A DNA stretch of 64,000 bases from Paenarthrobacter nicotinovorans (GTDB lineage: Bacteria; Actinomycetota; Actinomycetes; Actinomycetales; Micrococcaceae). Where the stretch lies: positions 3,720,001 to 3,784,000 of the forward strand of contig NZ_CP089293.1 in the NCBI RefSeq assembly GCF_021919345.1. The letters run 5' to 3'. A program made the position numbers and the translations under genes. Shown in pieces: positions 26,702 through 36,016 of the stretch. Under the pieces are notes generated by a model, which had not been told where the DNA came from, did not search any database, and worked only from the letters and a program-made list of their open reading frames with translations. Position 1 is the first letter of the stretch. Each line of letters opens with the position of its first letter.

Positions 26702-29134
26702 GTGCCGGAAAACGAGAAGGCTGAACCAGGGGCGGCCGTCCGGCTCGTCGGATCTGCCGTTCAGGGACTAAGCACTGCGGAGGTTGCCGAGAGGGTCGCC
26801 GCCGGGCAAACCAACGCCTTCGTTCAGGACACCAGCCGCAGCGTGTGGAGTATCGTCCGCGCCAACGTGCTCACCTTGTTCAACGGCATTATCCTGGCCT
26901 GTTTCATTGTCCTTTTCGCGATCGGCCGCTGGCAGGATGCCCTGTTCGGTTTCAGTGCCATCGCCAACGCGGTGATCGGAAGCGTCCAGGAGTACCGGGC
27001 AAAACGCGCTTTGGACCGGCTGGCCCTGTTGAACGCCCCGCACGCCCGGGTGATGCGGGACGGATCTGAAGCAGAAATAGCCTTGGACGACGTGGTCCTG
27101 GACGACACCCTCGTCCTCCGGGCCGGCGACCAAGTGCCCGCGGACGGGGTAGTCGCAGCTTCCCGCGGGCTTCAGGTGGACGAATCCATGCTGACCGGCG
27201 AATCCGATGCCGTGGAAAAGACGGAGGATGACCGCGTGTTGTCCGGATCCGTCGTCGTTGCCGGAGAAGGGACCGCCGTCGTGGACCGGGTGGGCGCCGA
27301 TTCCTTCGCCAACTCTCTCGCTGCCGAGGCCAAGAGGTTCTCCCTGGTGGCTTCGGAGCTGCGGTCCTCCATTGACCGGGTCCTCAAATGGGTCACCTGG
27401 TTTGTCGGGCCGGTGGCGTTGTTGGTTCTGAACGCGCAAATGCTTGCCCAGGGCGGGTGGGCCGCAGCCTCGGCGAGTGGAGCGTGGCGGGACGCGGCGA
27501 CGGCGACCATTGCCGCCGTCGTCGCCATGGTCCCTCTGGGTCTGGTGCTGATGACCAGCATCACCTTCGCGGTAGGGGCTGTGAAGCTGGCAAGGCAGCA
27601 GGTGCTGGTGCAGGAGCTGCCCGCCGTCGAGGGGCTGGCTCGCGTCGACATCATCTGCCTCGACAAAACCGGCACGCTCACGCAAGGCGACATCGTTTTC
27701 GATGCCGCCAGGCCGCTGGCCGCGGTGCCCGGCTGGGAGAGCGTCCTGGCCTGGTACGGCGTCCAGAAAGACGCCAACGCCACGGCCCGCAGTCTCGCCG
27801 GCCACTTCACCGAACTGCCCGCCGATCAGCCAAGCGACCGTGTGCCGTTCTCCTCTGCGCGGAAGTGGAGTGCGGTTATTTTCGACGACGGCATGTGGAT
27901 CCTGGGCGGCCCCGAGATGGTCTTCCCGGAGCGCGGTTCCGACGACGCCGGGCAACAGCAGCTGGCCTCCCAGGCTGCTGAGCTGGCCGCGACGGGGCGC
28001 CGCACACTGGTCCTGGCGCACGGGACGCCCACGCATGATGAAACCGTGCCGGCCGATGCCGTTCCCGTGGCCCTGCTGACTTTCAAGGAAAATATCCGAC
28101 CCGATGCTGCCGAGACCCTCACTTACTTCGCGGCGCAGGACGTGGACGTGAGGATCATTTCCGGTGACAACCCAAGGACGGTGGCGGCCATCGCACGGGA
28201 AGTCGGATTGGATGCGCCCCACGGTTTTGATGCCCGTGAGCTGCCGGACGATGACCAGGAGTTCCTGGAAGTCATCAACAACAATGTGGTGTTCGGGCGC
28301 GTTTCCCCTGACCAGAAGAAACGGATCGTCCTGGCGTTGAAAGCCGCGGGACGCACAGTGGCGATGACCGGCGACGGGGTCAATGATGCCCTGGCCATCA
28401 AAGAAGCCGACATCGGCGTGGCCATGAACTCCGGTGCGGCCGCCACCAAAGCAGTGGCGCGGCTGGTCCTGCTGGACGGTAAGTTCTCGCACCTGCCCAG
28501 CGTGGTGGCTGAAGGCCGTCAGGTGATTGCCAACATCGAGCGGGTTTCCATGCTCTTCCTCACCAAGACCGCTTATGCCACCTTCCTGGCGATCGCGTTC
28601 GGCATCCTCCTGTTGCCGTTCCCGTTCCTGCCACGCCAGCTCTCGGTCACTGACGGGCTGACCATCGGCATTCCTGCGTTCTTCCTGGCATTGCTGCCCA
28701 ACGCCCAGCGCTACATTCCGGGTTTCCTGCGGCGATCGCTCACTTTCGCCGTACCGGCGGGAGTATCCGTGACACTGGGGCTCGCAGCGTACGCCAAGCT
28801 CGCGGCCAACCTGTCCATACCGGAAGCTGAAATCAGGACGGGATCGACCCTCATCCTGGCGATCATCGGTATCTGGATCCTGGTGGTGCTTTCGAGGCCC
28901 GTCACCCGTTTCAAAGGGCTTGTCATCGGGGCCATGATGGTCGGGCTCGTCCTGGTGTACTCCGTCCGGTTCGCCCGCGATTTCCTGCAGTTCACTGACC
29001 CCACGCTCCCCACGGCACTGCTGGTTCTTGCAACGTCGGTTGCCTGCATCGGGCTGATTGAAATCGTGAGGTTCGTGCACCGCCGCGTTGCCTACCGGGA
29101 CGCTGAAGAGTCCCGTCAGCGGCTCTCGAAGTAA
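26702..29134 (+). CDS. Cation-transporting P-type ATPase
   Basis: An 810-residue ATP-driven ion pump. The actuator loop MLTGESD is near residue 165, the phosphorylation site DKTGTLT has Asp321, and the hinge motif is MTGDGVNDALAIKEAD near residue 560. Hydrophobic segments flank these in the usual order, with about six at the C-terminus. There is no N-terminal heavy-metal-binding domain or CPC motif, so a P1B copper or zinc pump is unlikely; a P2-like or unassigned actinobacterial cation pump fits better. The GTG has GGGGG five bases upstream. The ion is not known. Confidence 0.85.
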   Translation: MPENEKAEPGAAVRLVGSAVQGLSTAEVAERVAAGQTNAFVQDTSRSVWSIVRANVLTLFNGIILACFIVLFAIGRWQDALFGFSAIANAVIGSVQEYRAKRALDRLALLNAPHARVMRDGSEAEIALDDVVLDDTLVLRAGDQVPADGVVAASRGLQVDESMLTGESDAVEKTEDDRVLSGSVVVAGEGTAVVDRVGADSFANSLAAEAKRFSLVASELRSSIDRVLKWVTWFVGPVALLVLNAQMLAQGGWAAASASGAWRDAATATIAAVVAMVPLGLVLMTSITFAVGAVKLARQQVLVQELPAVEGLARVDIICLDKTGTLTQGDIVFDAARPLAAVPGWESVLAWYGVQKDANATARSLAGHFTELPADQPSDRVPFSSARKWSAVIFDDGMWILGGPEMVFPERGSDDAGQQQLASQAAELAATGRRTLVLAHGTPTHDETVPADAVPVALLTFKENIRPDAAETLTYFAAQDVDVRIISGDNPRTVAAIAREVGLDAPHGFDARELPDDDQEFLEVINNNVVFGRVSPDQKKRIVLALKAAGRTVAMTGDGVNDALAIKEADIGVAMNSGAAATKAVARLVLLDGKFSHLPSVVAEGRQVIANIERVSMLFLTKTAYATFLAIAFGILLLPFPFLPRQLSVTDGLTIGIPAFFLALLPNAQRYIPGFLRRSLTFAVPAGVSVTLGLAAYAKLAANLSIPEAEIRTGSTLILAIIGIWILVVLSRPVTRFKGLVIGAMMVGLVLVYSVRFARDFLQFTDPTLPTALLVLATSVACIGLIEIVRFVHRRVAYRDAEESRQRLSK

Positions 29135-29526
29135 CGGCGTCCCCGACCTACCCACAGCGGCACAACCACCAGCACAGTTGCGGTGGACTGCGAAATGACG
29201 GCGGACCAGTCCCCGTCAGCGGCCACAACCAGGTCGACCACAGCGAAGGCCAAGCCAAGGAACATCACCGCCGTTGCCCCGCTTCGGGCCGCCGAGCTTC
29301 CGCGGGCCACGCCTGAGGCGAGCCCGATCACCAGCAAACCGAACAGGACCATTCCTGCCCCGAGCAAGGTCACAGGCAGGGCAACACCGCCGGACTGGGC
29401 TTCCGGCATATACCGCAGGAAGATCGTCAGCACTCCCAGGACAATCTGCGCGATGCCGCCGATGTACATCAGCACCACAGAGAAAGTCACCACACCGGGC
29501 CGTCTAGGGCGCTCCCCCGTCATCAT
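29116..29526 (-). CDS. Hypothetical four-helix membrane protein
   Basis: About 136 residues with four hydrophobic helices in DoxX-like spacing and a short charged C-terminus (GRGRRYFESR). The start is taken at 29526 (MMTGERPRR), where a charged N-terminus precedes the first helix; an upstream ATG at 29568 is possible. It converges on the P-type ATPase and overlaps its 3' end by 19 bp. I do not recognise a characterised family. Confidence 0.6.
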   Translation of the reverse strand: MMTGERPRRPGVVTFSVVLMYIGGIAQIVLGVLTIFLRYMPEAQSGGVALPVTLLGAGMVLFGLLVIGLASGVARGSSAARSGATAVMFLGLAFAVVDLVVAADGDWSAVISQSTATVLVVVPLWVGRGRRYFESR

Positions 29527-29629
29527 GAACTGAGCATAGACGAGCCAGCACCGGGGCAGGAACAACAATTAACCACGCATTCACGCTGTCCTTGAACCCA
29601 GTCCACCCGGTCTTCCTAGGGTCGGTGGC

Positions 29630-31222
29630 ATGGAAAGCATCTCTCGCAGGTCCCTCATCTCAGCCGGCCTTGGAGCCGGGCTCGTCGCCGGTGTGTCGGC
29701 AGCGTTGCCGCAGGCCGCCGTCGCGGTTTCGACGGCGGACGACGCCGGTCTCCGCACCGACCCGTTCACGCTGGGTATCGCCTCCGGCGAGCCGTGGCCG
29801 GACGGTTTCGTCCTGTGGACGCGGCTGGCCGTGAACCCCGTGGCAGAGGACGGCCTGGGCGGCATGCCCTCCCGCAACGTCGCCGTCGCCTGGGAGGTTG
29901 CCGAAGATCCTGCCATGCGCCGGACAGTAGCCCGCGGCGTCGAACATGCTCGGATTGAAACCGCGCACTCGGTGCACGTCGAGGTGAAGGGCCTCAAGCC
30001 CGGCCGTGAGTACTTCTACCGCTTCCGCTCCGGCCGGCACCTCAGCCAAGTGGGCCGCACCCTGACCAGTCCCGCCCCCGGTGAGACTCCCGCCGCACTG
30101 GCCATGGCGTTCGCCAGCTGTGCCCAGTACGAACACGGGTTCTTCACCGCCTACAAGCGGCTGGCTGAAGACCACCCGGACCTGGTGCTGCACCTCGGCG
30201 ACTACGTCTACGAATACAAGAAGGACAGTTACGTGATCGGTGGCGGCAATCCCCGTGATCATGAGGGGCCGGAGACGGTCAGCCTCGCCGGCTACCGCCA
30301 GCGCCACGCCCAGTACAAGGCCGACGCCGATCTGCAGGCCGCGCACGCGATCGCGCCATGGCTGGTGGTTTGGGATGACCACGAGGTAGACAACAACTGG
30401 GCCGATGACATTCCCGAGAACACGGACGCGGGCCAGCTCAACGACACCACCGAGCACTTCCGGCAGCGCCGCGCCGCAGCATTCCAGGCCTACTACGAGA
30501 ACATGCCGCTGCGTGCATCCTCCGTTCCGGCCGGTTTCGACATGAAGATCTACCGCACCATCCAGTGGGGCCGGCTGGCCAACTTCCACATGATGGATAC
30601 CCGGCAATACCGTGATGACCAGCTGGCAGGCGACGGTTGGCAGAAGAACGTAGCCGAACGCCTGGCGGAGAACCGCACCATCACCGGAGCGGAGCAGGAA
30701 AAGTGGCTCCTGGATGGCTTCCGGAACTCCACTCAGCGCTGGGACATCCTGGGCCAGCAGGTGTTCTTCGCCGAACGGGACCGCGATAAGTCGCCCGCGA
30801 TCGACGACGTCTCCATGGACGGCTGGGACGGGTACGCCGCCTCCCGCCGCCGCATCACCCAGGGCTGGGTGGACGCGAAGGTGCGCAACGCCGTCGTGCT
30901 GACCGGCGACGTCCACCGCCACTGGGCGACAGACCTCAAGGTGGACTACAAGGATCCGGAGTCCCGGGTGGTGGGCTCCGAACTGGTGTGCTCGTCCATC
31001 ACGTCCACGGGCAACGGCACGGGCTCCACCACCGACCCCACCATGGCCTGGAACCCGCACCTGAAGTTCTACAACGACAACCGCGGGTACGTGAACACGC
31101 GGATCACGAAGGACTCGATGACCGCCGACTTCCGGGTGCTCGACTACGTGACCACGCCGGGCGCCCCGGTCCGCACCATGAAGTCCTTCACCATCAACGA
31201 CGGCGTGCCCGGCCTGGCCTGA
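29630..31222 (+). CDS. phoD: Alkaline phosphatase D family protein
   Basis: A 530-residue secreted phosphodiesterase/phosphomonoesterase. The Tat signal is SRRSLISAGLGAGL with cleavage near residue 34. PhoD landmarks follow: LGIASGEPWPDGFVLWTRL, then FASCAQYEHGFFTAYKRL, HLGDYVYEY, VWDDHEVDNNW, LGQQVFF and GDVHRHW, which carry the metal ligands. The family uses Ca and Fe and releases phosphate from organic phosphates or teichoic acid outside the membrane. No Pho-box was recognised upstream. It is convergent with the GMC oxidoreductase. Confidence 0.92.
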   Translation: MESISRRSLISAGLGAGLVAGVSAALPQAAVAVSTADDAGLRTDPFTLGIASGEPWPDGFVLWTRLAVNPVAEDGLGGMPSRNVAVAWEVAEDPAMRRTVARGVEHARIETAHSVHVEVKGLKPGREYFYRFRSGRHLSQVGRTLTSPAPGETPAALAMAFASCAQYEHGFFTAYKRLAEDHPDLVLHLGDYVYEYKKDSYVIGGGNPRDHEGPETVSLAGYRQRHAQYKADADLQAAHAIAPWLVVWDDHEVDNNWADDIPENTDAGQLNDTTEHFRQRRAAAFQAYYENMPLRASSVPAGFDMKIYRTIQWGRLANFHMMDTRQYRDDQLAGDGWQKNVAERLAENRTITGAEQEKWLLDGFRNSTQRWDILGQQVFFAERDRDKSPAIDDVSMDGWDGYAASRRRITQGWVDAKVRNAVVLTGDVHRHWATDLKVDYKDPESRVVGSELVCSSITSTGNGTGSTTDPTMAWNPHLKFYNDNRGYVNTRITKDSMTADFRVLDYVTTPGAPVRTMKSFTINDGVPGLA

Positions 31223-31231
31223 ATCCCTGTG

Positions 31232-31252
31232 TTACCCAAGCAGTTGGGTTAA
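31232..31252. terminator. Hairpin between convergent phoD and the GMC gene
   Basis: ACCCAA-GCAG-TTGGGT at 31234-31249 forms a short stem, flanked by GTTA and TTAAC. It overlaps the last codons of the minus-strand gene and could stop transcription from both sides. It is weak, with no U-tract. Confidence 0.35.
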
Positions 31253-32775
31253 CCGCCGAGAATCAGCTCCGCGGCCTTTTCGCCGATCATGATGGACGGG
31301 GCATTGGTGTTGCCGCTCGGCATGAACGGAATAATGGACGCATCTGCCACACGGAGTCCCTCGATTCCCCGGACGCGGAGCTGCGGATCCACCACGGAGA
31401 GGTCGTCCACGCCCATCTTGCAGGTGCCAACCTGGTGGTGATAGGTCCCGGCCACTTGACGGGCGAACCCGCGCACCTGGTCGCGGGTCTGAACGCCTGG
31501 ACCAGGCGTGAACTCGTCCTTTCGGAAAGGCGCAAAGGCCTCCTGCCGGCCGATTTCCCGGCACAGAATGATCGCGTCCACCAAGGCCTCAACGTCGTAC
31601 TCGTCGGCCAGGATGTTCGGATCCACCAAAGGCGCCGCAGCCGGGTCCGCTGAGGCCAGCCGCAGCGTACCGCGGGAGCGGGGCCGGACAATCCCGGGTG
31701 CGATGGTGTAGCCGTGTTCGGGCGCGGCGCCGCCGTCCGTGGGGTATGGAAGGTGCAGGAACAGCGGTTGCAGGTCCGGCGCTTCTTCGTCCGTCTGGTT
31801 GCTGTGGGCGTAGAGCTGGCTTTCCAACAGGTTGTGCCGGCCGGCCACCAACGGTTCCTTCGCCTCATAGATATTTCCCGCCAGCAGGTGGTCGTGGAGA
31901 TTCTCGCCCACCCCGGGCAGATCCACCCGGGACTCAATCCCCAGCGCCTTCAGCTGCCCTGCCGGACCGATGCCGGAAAGCAGCAGGATCTTCGGAGAGC
32001 CAATGGCGCCTGCGCTGATGATGACTTCGGCACCCGCTTCCGCACGAAGCACCTCACCGTCGAGTCGATATTCGACGCCGGTGGCACGGCCGCCGTCGAC
32101 GACTATCCGCGTCACCAACGCGTCCGTGGTGACCTTAAGGCCGGGGTGTTCCAGCACCGGAGCCACAAAGCTCTGCCACGCGCTGGCGCGCTTGCCGTCC
32201 TTGGTGGTGGTGTGATTGAACCCGACGCCGGTCATCTGGATTCCGTTGAAGTCTTCCGTTTCCGTGTGGCCCAGCGCCTTGGCAGCGTCTACGAAAGCTT
32301 GGGCAACCGGGTGCCGCTCAGCGGTCCGTTCAACATGGAGCGGCCCGCCCTTGCCGTGGAATTCACTGGCGCCGTCCTGGTGGTCTTCGGACTTCTTGAA
32401 CAACGGCAGGACCTCGTCCCAGGACCACCCCTCCGCTCCGTTGGCAGCCCAGGAGTCGTAGTCATTCTTGTGGCCGCGGATGTAGATCATGCCGTTGAGG
32501 GAGCTGCTGCCGCCGAGGACCCTGCCGCGTGGCCAGTAGAGGCTGCGGTTATGGGCATGTTTCTGCGGCGTAGTCATCACTGCCCAGTCGTTGGCTCCGG
32601 TCAGCAGCAGCGGCCAACCTTGCGGGCTGTGGATGTTGGGGTCGGTGTCCACGGATCCGGCCTCGATAACGTGGACCGTGTGTCCGGCGTCGAGCAAGCG
32701 CCGCGCAACGACGCTGCCTGCCGAGCCTGCGCCAACTACTACGTAGTCAGCGCTGTGGGTTGGGTTTCCAGCCAT
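31249..32775 (-). CDS. GMC family FAD-dependent oxidoreductase (choline/alcohol dehydrogenase type)
   Basis: A 508-residue flavoprotein. The FAD Rossmann motif is YVVVGAGSAGSVVARRLL at residues 10-27. GMC signature 1 is WPRGRVLGGSSSLNGMIYIRG near residue 80, and the C-terminal active-site region is AGTYHHQVGTCKMG then NTNAPSIMIGEKAA. It oxidises a primary alcohol to an aldehyde; BetA-like choline dehydrogenase or polyethylene glycol/aromatic alcohol dehydrogenases are the nearest types. The start at 32775 has AGGAGG. It is divergent from an AraC regulator with a CRP-like site between them. Confidence 0.88.
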   Translation of the reverse strand: MAGNPTHSADYVVVGAGSAGSVVARRLLDAGHTVHVIEAGSVDTDPNIHSPQGWPLLLTGANDWAVMTTPQKHAHNRSLYWPRGRVLGGSSSLNGMIYIRGHKNDYDSWAANGAEGWSWDEVLPLFKKSEDHQDGASEFHGKGGPLHVERTAERHPVAQAFVDAAKALGHTETEDFNGIQMTGVGFNHTTTKDGKRASAWQSFVAPVLEHPGLKVTTDALVTRIVVDGGRATGVEYRLDGEVLRAEAGAEVIISAGAIGSPKILLLSGIGPAGQLKALGIESRVDLPGVGENLHDHLLAGNIYEAKEPLVAGRHNLLESQLYAHSNQTDEEAPDLQPLFLHLPYPTDGGAAPEHGYTIAPGIVRPRSRGTLRLASADPAAAPLVDPNILADEYDVEALVDAIILCREIGRQEAFAPFRKDEFTPGPGVQTRDQVRGFARQVAGTYHHQVGTCKMGVDDLSVVDPQLRVRGIEGLRVADASIIPFMPSGNTNAPSIMIGEKAAELILGG

Positions 32776-32885
32776 GGGGTTCCTCCTTGAACGGGCGTGA
32801 AAGTGAGCTTCTCCAGCAGTCTGCCGCGGGCCGCCGTCGGGAATCTTGACCCGGCGCGCACAGCACTGCGCACCATCCGCACGCT

Positions 32886-32901
32886 TGTGATCCGGATCAC
32901 G
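32886..32901. promoter_or_regulatory. CRP/GlxR-like site between the GMC and AraC genes
   Basis: TGTGATCCGGATCACG is a TGTGA-N6-TCAC(G) site inside a perfect 14-bp palindrome. It fits the cAMP-receptor protein/GlxR consensus of actinobacteria except for the last base. It lies about 110 bp from the GMC start and 75 bp from the AraC start. Confidence 0.45.
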
Positions 32902-32975
32902 GCCTAACCCGCAATCGTGGGACACTAAAGAGGCCGCCACCAAGTCCCGCAGCGTCATTTCAAAGGAGAGCCGAC

Positions 32976-33953
32976 GTGACCGGTGCCATCGCCAAGCAAC
33001 CACGAGAAGAATTCAGCACCACGGCCCTCGCCAGGACCGATCGCTTTGATGCCTGGAACCAAGCGGTCAACAGCGCGTTCGTGCCGCTCTCCGTGGCGGC
33101 CCGTGAGCCGGAACAGTTCGACGGCGGACTTATCAACCAGACAGTCGGCCCGGTGTTCCTCTGCGCGGTCTCGGGTACGGCGAGCCATGTCAGCCGGGGC
33201 CGGAAGGAGATCCAGGCCAACGACCCCGGACTGGTCAAACTTGGCCTGCAGCTGCGCGGCTACTCGGTGGTGGCCCAGGACGGACGGGAAGCCGCGCTCA
33301 CACCCGGGGACTTCGCCATCTACGACACCACACGCCCCTACGATCTCTATTTCGACGACGCCTTCCGGATGATGGTGGTCATGTTCCCGCCGGAAGCCCT
33401 CCACCTGAACCGCAAAAGCATCGCCACGCTCACGGCATCAAGGGTGTCCGGACGCCAAGGGCTGGGCTCTCTGACATCGGCCTTGCTCGGCGCCGTGGCC
33501 AAGCAACTGCACGAAGGATCCGTTGCCGAGGCCGCTACCGTTTCGGATGCCTTGATGAACCTGGTCTCCGCTGTCTTTGCCGAGCGGGTGCCGCCGTCGT
33601 CGCCGTTATCCCAAGAGCGACTCGCGCTCATGGAACGGATCGAAGCGTTCGTGGCGGCGCGCCTGGGCGACCCGGAACTGACCGTCGGGCACATCGCCGC
33701 CGCACACAACGTCTCCGTCCGTTACCTCCAAAAGCTGTTCGAAGAACGCAACGACACCGTGAGCTCCTGGCTGCGCCGGCAACGGTTGGAGAAGTGCCGG
33801 ACAGATCTGGTGGACCCGCGCCTGCAGACGCGGCCGGTGTCCGCCGTCGGAATGCATTGGGGTTTCACCGACGCATCCAGCTTCTCCCGCGCCTTCAAGA
33901 GTGCCTTCGGCTATTCGCCGTCGGAGTACCGGTACTCCTACCGCCCGGTGTGA
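32976..33953 (+). CDS. AraC family regulator with AraC-binding-like N-domain
   Basis: A 325-residue regulator. Residues 20-200 resemble the AraC_binding_2 domain of FeaR/NphR-like activators (FCAV-type cupin strand; LTPGDFAIYDTTRPYDLYFDD). Residues 225-325 hold two helix-turn-helix motifs (LTVGHIAAAHNVSVRYLQKLF and MHWGFTDASSFSRAFKSAFG) and the PSEYR ending. The GTG start follows AAAGGAGA. It is divergent from the GMC oxidoreductase, which it probably activates; FeaR-type relatives respond to aromatic or amine substrates. Confidence 0.87.
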   Translation: MTGAIAKQPREEFSTTALARTDRFDAWNQAVNSAFVPLSVAAREPEQFDGGLINQTVGPVFLCAVSGTASHVSRGRKEIQANDPGLVKLGLQLRGYSVVAQDGREAALTPGDFAIYDTTRPYDLYFDDAFRMMVVMFPPEALHLNRKSIATLTASRVSGRQGLGSLTSALLGAVAKQLHEGSVAEAATVSDALMNLVSAVFAERVPPSSPLSQERLALMERIEAFVAARLGDPELTVGHIAAAHNVSVRYLQKLFEERNDTVSSWLRRQRLEKCRTDLVDPRLQTRPVSAVGMHWGFTDASSFSRAFKSAFGYSPSEYRYSYRPV

Positions 33954-34064
33954 CGGGCGCCCGATCGATGGGAGTTACCCCTTGTTCCCAGTGACTACGG
34001 GGATTTGCGGGAGTAGCCTAGTTCCAGTTGCAATTCTGGATTTCTGTCCGGCTGGGATTCTGCC

Positions 34065-34724
34065 GTGGGCCTTGTTCGTTCGTCGTTGTCTGAGCTTCTA
34101 GGGGTGCTCTCGGAAGCCGTCGCTCCTCACCATGTCAGGTTCGACGACGGGTCCCCCGTTGCCGTTGTCCCGCCGCCGGAGGCTCCGGTCACCGTCCGGG
34201 CGGTAACACTCACCCGGGTGGGCAGGTCCCATCATGAGAGCCCCGCCCTGGACCTTGAACTGAGGGTGGCTGTTGAATGCCACGGGCCGGAACAGCTGGA
34301 CATCATGGAAGAGCTGCTTTTGGCAGTGGAAATCCACAGCGAGTTCTCCGTGGTGTCCCGCGACGAACTCCGGGCGGAAGAGTATTCCGATGCCATCGAA
34401 GAGGGGCTGGGGTTCCTGGTGCGTGTTCCGGTGTCCCTTCGCTTCGAGGAGCCTTCCGACCCGCCCAAGCAACCTGTCACGGGCAACGCGGAGGCGGTTC
34501 GCAGAATCCGGGGACGACTGGTGGACGCCCATAACAAGGGCATCCCCGACGCCTATATCCATGCCCATTCATCGGCCTCAGCAGTGGTCAGTGACGCAAC
34601 CGGGCATTTCGAAGTCCTGGCCTCCGCCGATGAACTTCAGCACTTTGCCGTAGCGGTGGACGGGACCGAAAGGGAAGTTTCGGCAAGCACCAAGCGTCTT
34701 CCCGTCACCATCCGCTGGTCCTGA
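34065..34724 (+). CDS. Orphan protein, tail-terminator/Pvc16-like N-domain with carboxypeptidase-regulatory-like C-domain
   Basis: A 219-residue protein with no recognised enzyme motif. Residues 1-130 (SLSELLGVLSEAVAPHHVRF; ELRVAVECHGPEQLDIMEEL; VRVPVSLRFEEP) have the layout of Pvc16/DUF4255-type or tail-terminator proteins of contractile injection systems. Residues 145-215 (RIRGRLVDAHNKGIPDAYIH, then SDATGHFEVLA) look like a carboxypeptidase-regulatory beta-sandwich. The GTG start has only a weak GGGA upstream. No tail, sheath or baseplate gene is nearby, so it stands alone. Function unknown. Confidence 0.55.
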   Translation: MGLVRSSLSELLGVLSEAVAPHHVRFDDGSPVAVVPPPEAPVTVRAVTLTRVGRSHHESPALDLELRVAVECHGPEQLDIMEELLLAVEIHSEFSVVSRDELRAEEYSDAIEEGLGFLVRVPVSLRFEEPSDPPKQPVTGNAEAVRRIRGRLVDAHNKGIPDAYIHAHSSASAVVSDATGHFEVLASADELQHFAVAVDGTEREVSASTKRLPVTIRWS

Positions 34725-34772
34725 TACCGGACCTGTTTGCCCACCATGGCCTGCGCCATGAAAAGATCAACC

Positions 34773-36008
34773 ATGCGTCCGATGCAGCACTCCAGCAAAC
34801 TCCAGAACGTCCGCTACGAACTCCGCGGTCCCATCCTTCAGGCAGCCAAGGCCATGGAGGCCGAAGGGCACCGTATCCTCAAGATGAATCTTGGGGACAC
34901 CGCGCCGTTCGGACTGGAAGCTCCCGAGTCCGTGGTGGTGGACATGATCCACCATCTGCGCGGTGCGCAAGGCTACAGCGACTCCAAGGGCATCTTCTCT
35001 GCCCGCACAGCGATCTCGCAGTATTACCAAACGCGCGGGCTCATGAACATCGGCGTCGAGGATGTCTTCATCGGCAACGGCGTCAGCGAGCTGATCTCCA
35101 TGACACTCCAGGCATTCATGGAAAACGGGGACGAGATCCTTATCCCGGCACCGGACTACCCGTTGTGGACCGCTGCCGTGACGCTTACAGGCGGCAACCC
35201 GGTCCACTATCTATGTGACGAGGACGAAAACTGGTGGCCGGACATGGCCGACGTCGAAGCGAAGATCACCCCCCGCACCAAAGGCATCGTGATCATCAAC
35301 CCGAACAACCCCACCGGGGCCGTCTACCCCCGGCACATCCTGGAACAGTTCGCGGCACTGGCCAGGAAGCACGATCTTGTCCTGTTCTCCGACGAGATCT
35401 ACGAGAAAATCCGCTACGTTGACGCCCCTCACATCCACACAGCTGCCGTCGCCGAGGACATCTGCGTGCTGACCTTCAGTGGGCTGTCAAAGGCGTACCG
35501 CATGCCGGGTTACCGGGCCGGCTGGGTTGCCGTGACCGGGCCTTTGACGGCGACCGCCGCGTACCGGGAGTCCCTGGAATTGCTGGCATCGCTCCGCCTG
35601 TGCGCCAACGTCCCGGCGCAGCACGCCATCCAAACCTGCCTTGGCGGTTACCAGAGCATCGAAGCCCTCATTCGTCCCGGCGGCCGGCTCCGCGAGCAAC
35701 GGGACCTGGCGTGGAAGCTGTTGACGGCCATCCCCGGTGTTTCCTGTGTCCCCGCAGCCGGTGCGATGTACCTGTTCCCGCGGCTGGATCCCGAGGTCTA
35801 CCCCATTGCCTCGGACGAGAAGTTCGTCCTCCAACTCCTCCAGGAACAGAAGATCCTGGTCTCGCACGGCACCGCCTTCAACTGGCCCACCCCGGACCAC
35901 TTCCGGTTCGTGATCCTGCCGGCGGTGGAGGACATCGAGGAAGCCGTCCGCCGGATCTCGCATTTCCTGGCGGCGTACCGGAACCGCCCGGCAGAGGAAT
36001 CAAACTAG
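34773..36008 (+). CDS. Pyridoxal-phosphate aminotransferase, alanine-glutamate (AlaA-like) type
   Basis: About 411 residues, fold-type I aminotransferase. The PLP lysine lies in FSGLSKAYRMPGYRAGW near residue 240, and the cofactor contacts INPNNPTGAVY and FSDEIYEKI are seen. The opening SSKLQNVRYELRGPILQAAK resembles the start of E. coli AlaA, which is why 34773 is preferred over ATGs at 34737 and 34758. It probably interconverts alanine and pyruvate with glutamate as partner. The gene stands alone between the orphan protein and a convergent dehydrogenase. Confidence 0.87.
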   Translation: MRPMQHSSKLQNVRYELRGPILQAAKAMEAEGHRILKMNLGDTAPFGLEAPESVVVDMIHHLRGAQGYSDSKGIFSARTAISQYYQTRGLMNIGVEDVFIGNGVSELISMTLQAFMENGDEILIPAPDYPLWTAAVTLTGGNPVHYLCDEDENWWPDMADVEAKITPRTKGIVIINPNNPTGAVYPRHILEQFAALARKHDLVLFSDEIYEKIRYVDAPHIHTAAVAEDICVLTFSGLSKAYRMPGYRAGWVAVTGPLTATAAYRESLELLASLRLCANVPAQHAIQTCLGGYQSIEALIRPGGRLREQRDLAWKLLTAIPGVSCVPAAGAMYLFPRLDPEVYPIASDEKFVLQLLQEQKILVSHGTAFNWPTPDHFRFVILPAVEDIEEAVRRISHFLAAYRNRPAEESN

Positions 36009-36016
36009 GGGCGTAC

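Noticed and set aside
26768..29155. A 795-residue open frame on the minus strand opposite the P-type ATPase
   Set aside because: It is antisense to a gene with all P-type ATPase motifs and is rich in His, Gln and Asp as expected from high-GC codon mirroring. No domain is recognisable.
29660..31060. A 466-residue minus-strand frame opposite phoD
   Set aside because: It is a shadow of PhoD, whose Tat signal and metal motifs read clearly on the plus strand.
31714..32790. A 358-residue plus-strand frame opposite the GMC oxidoreductase
   Set aside because: It is antisense to the FAD motif region of the GMC gene and has no ribosome site or domain.
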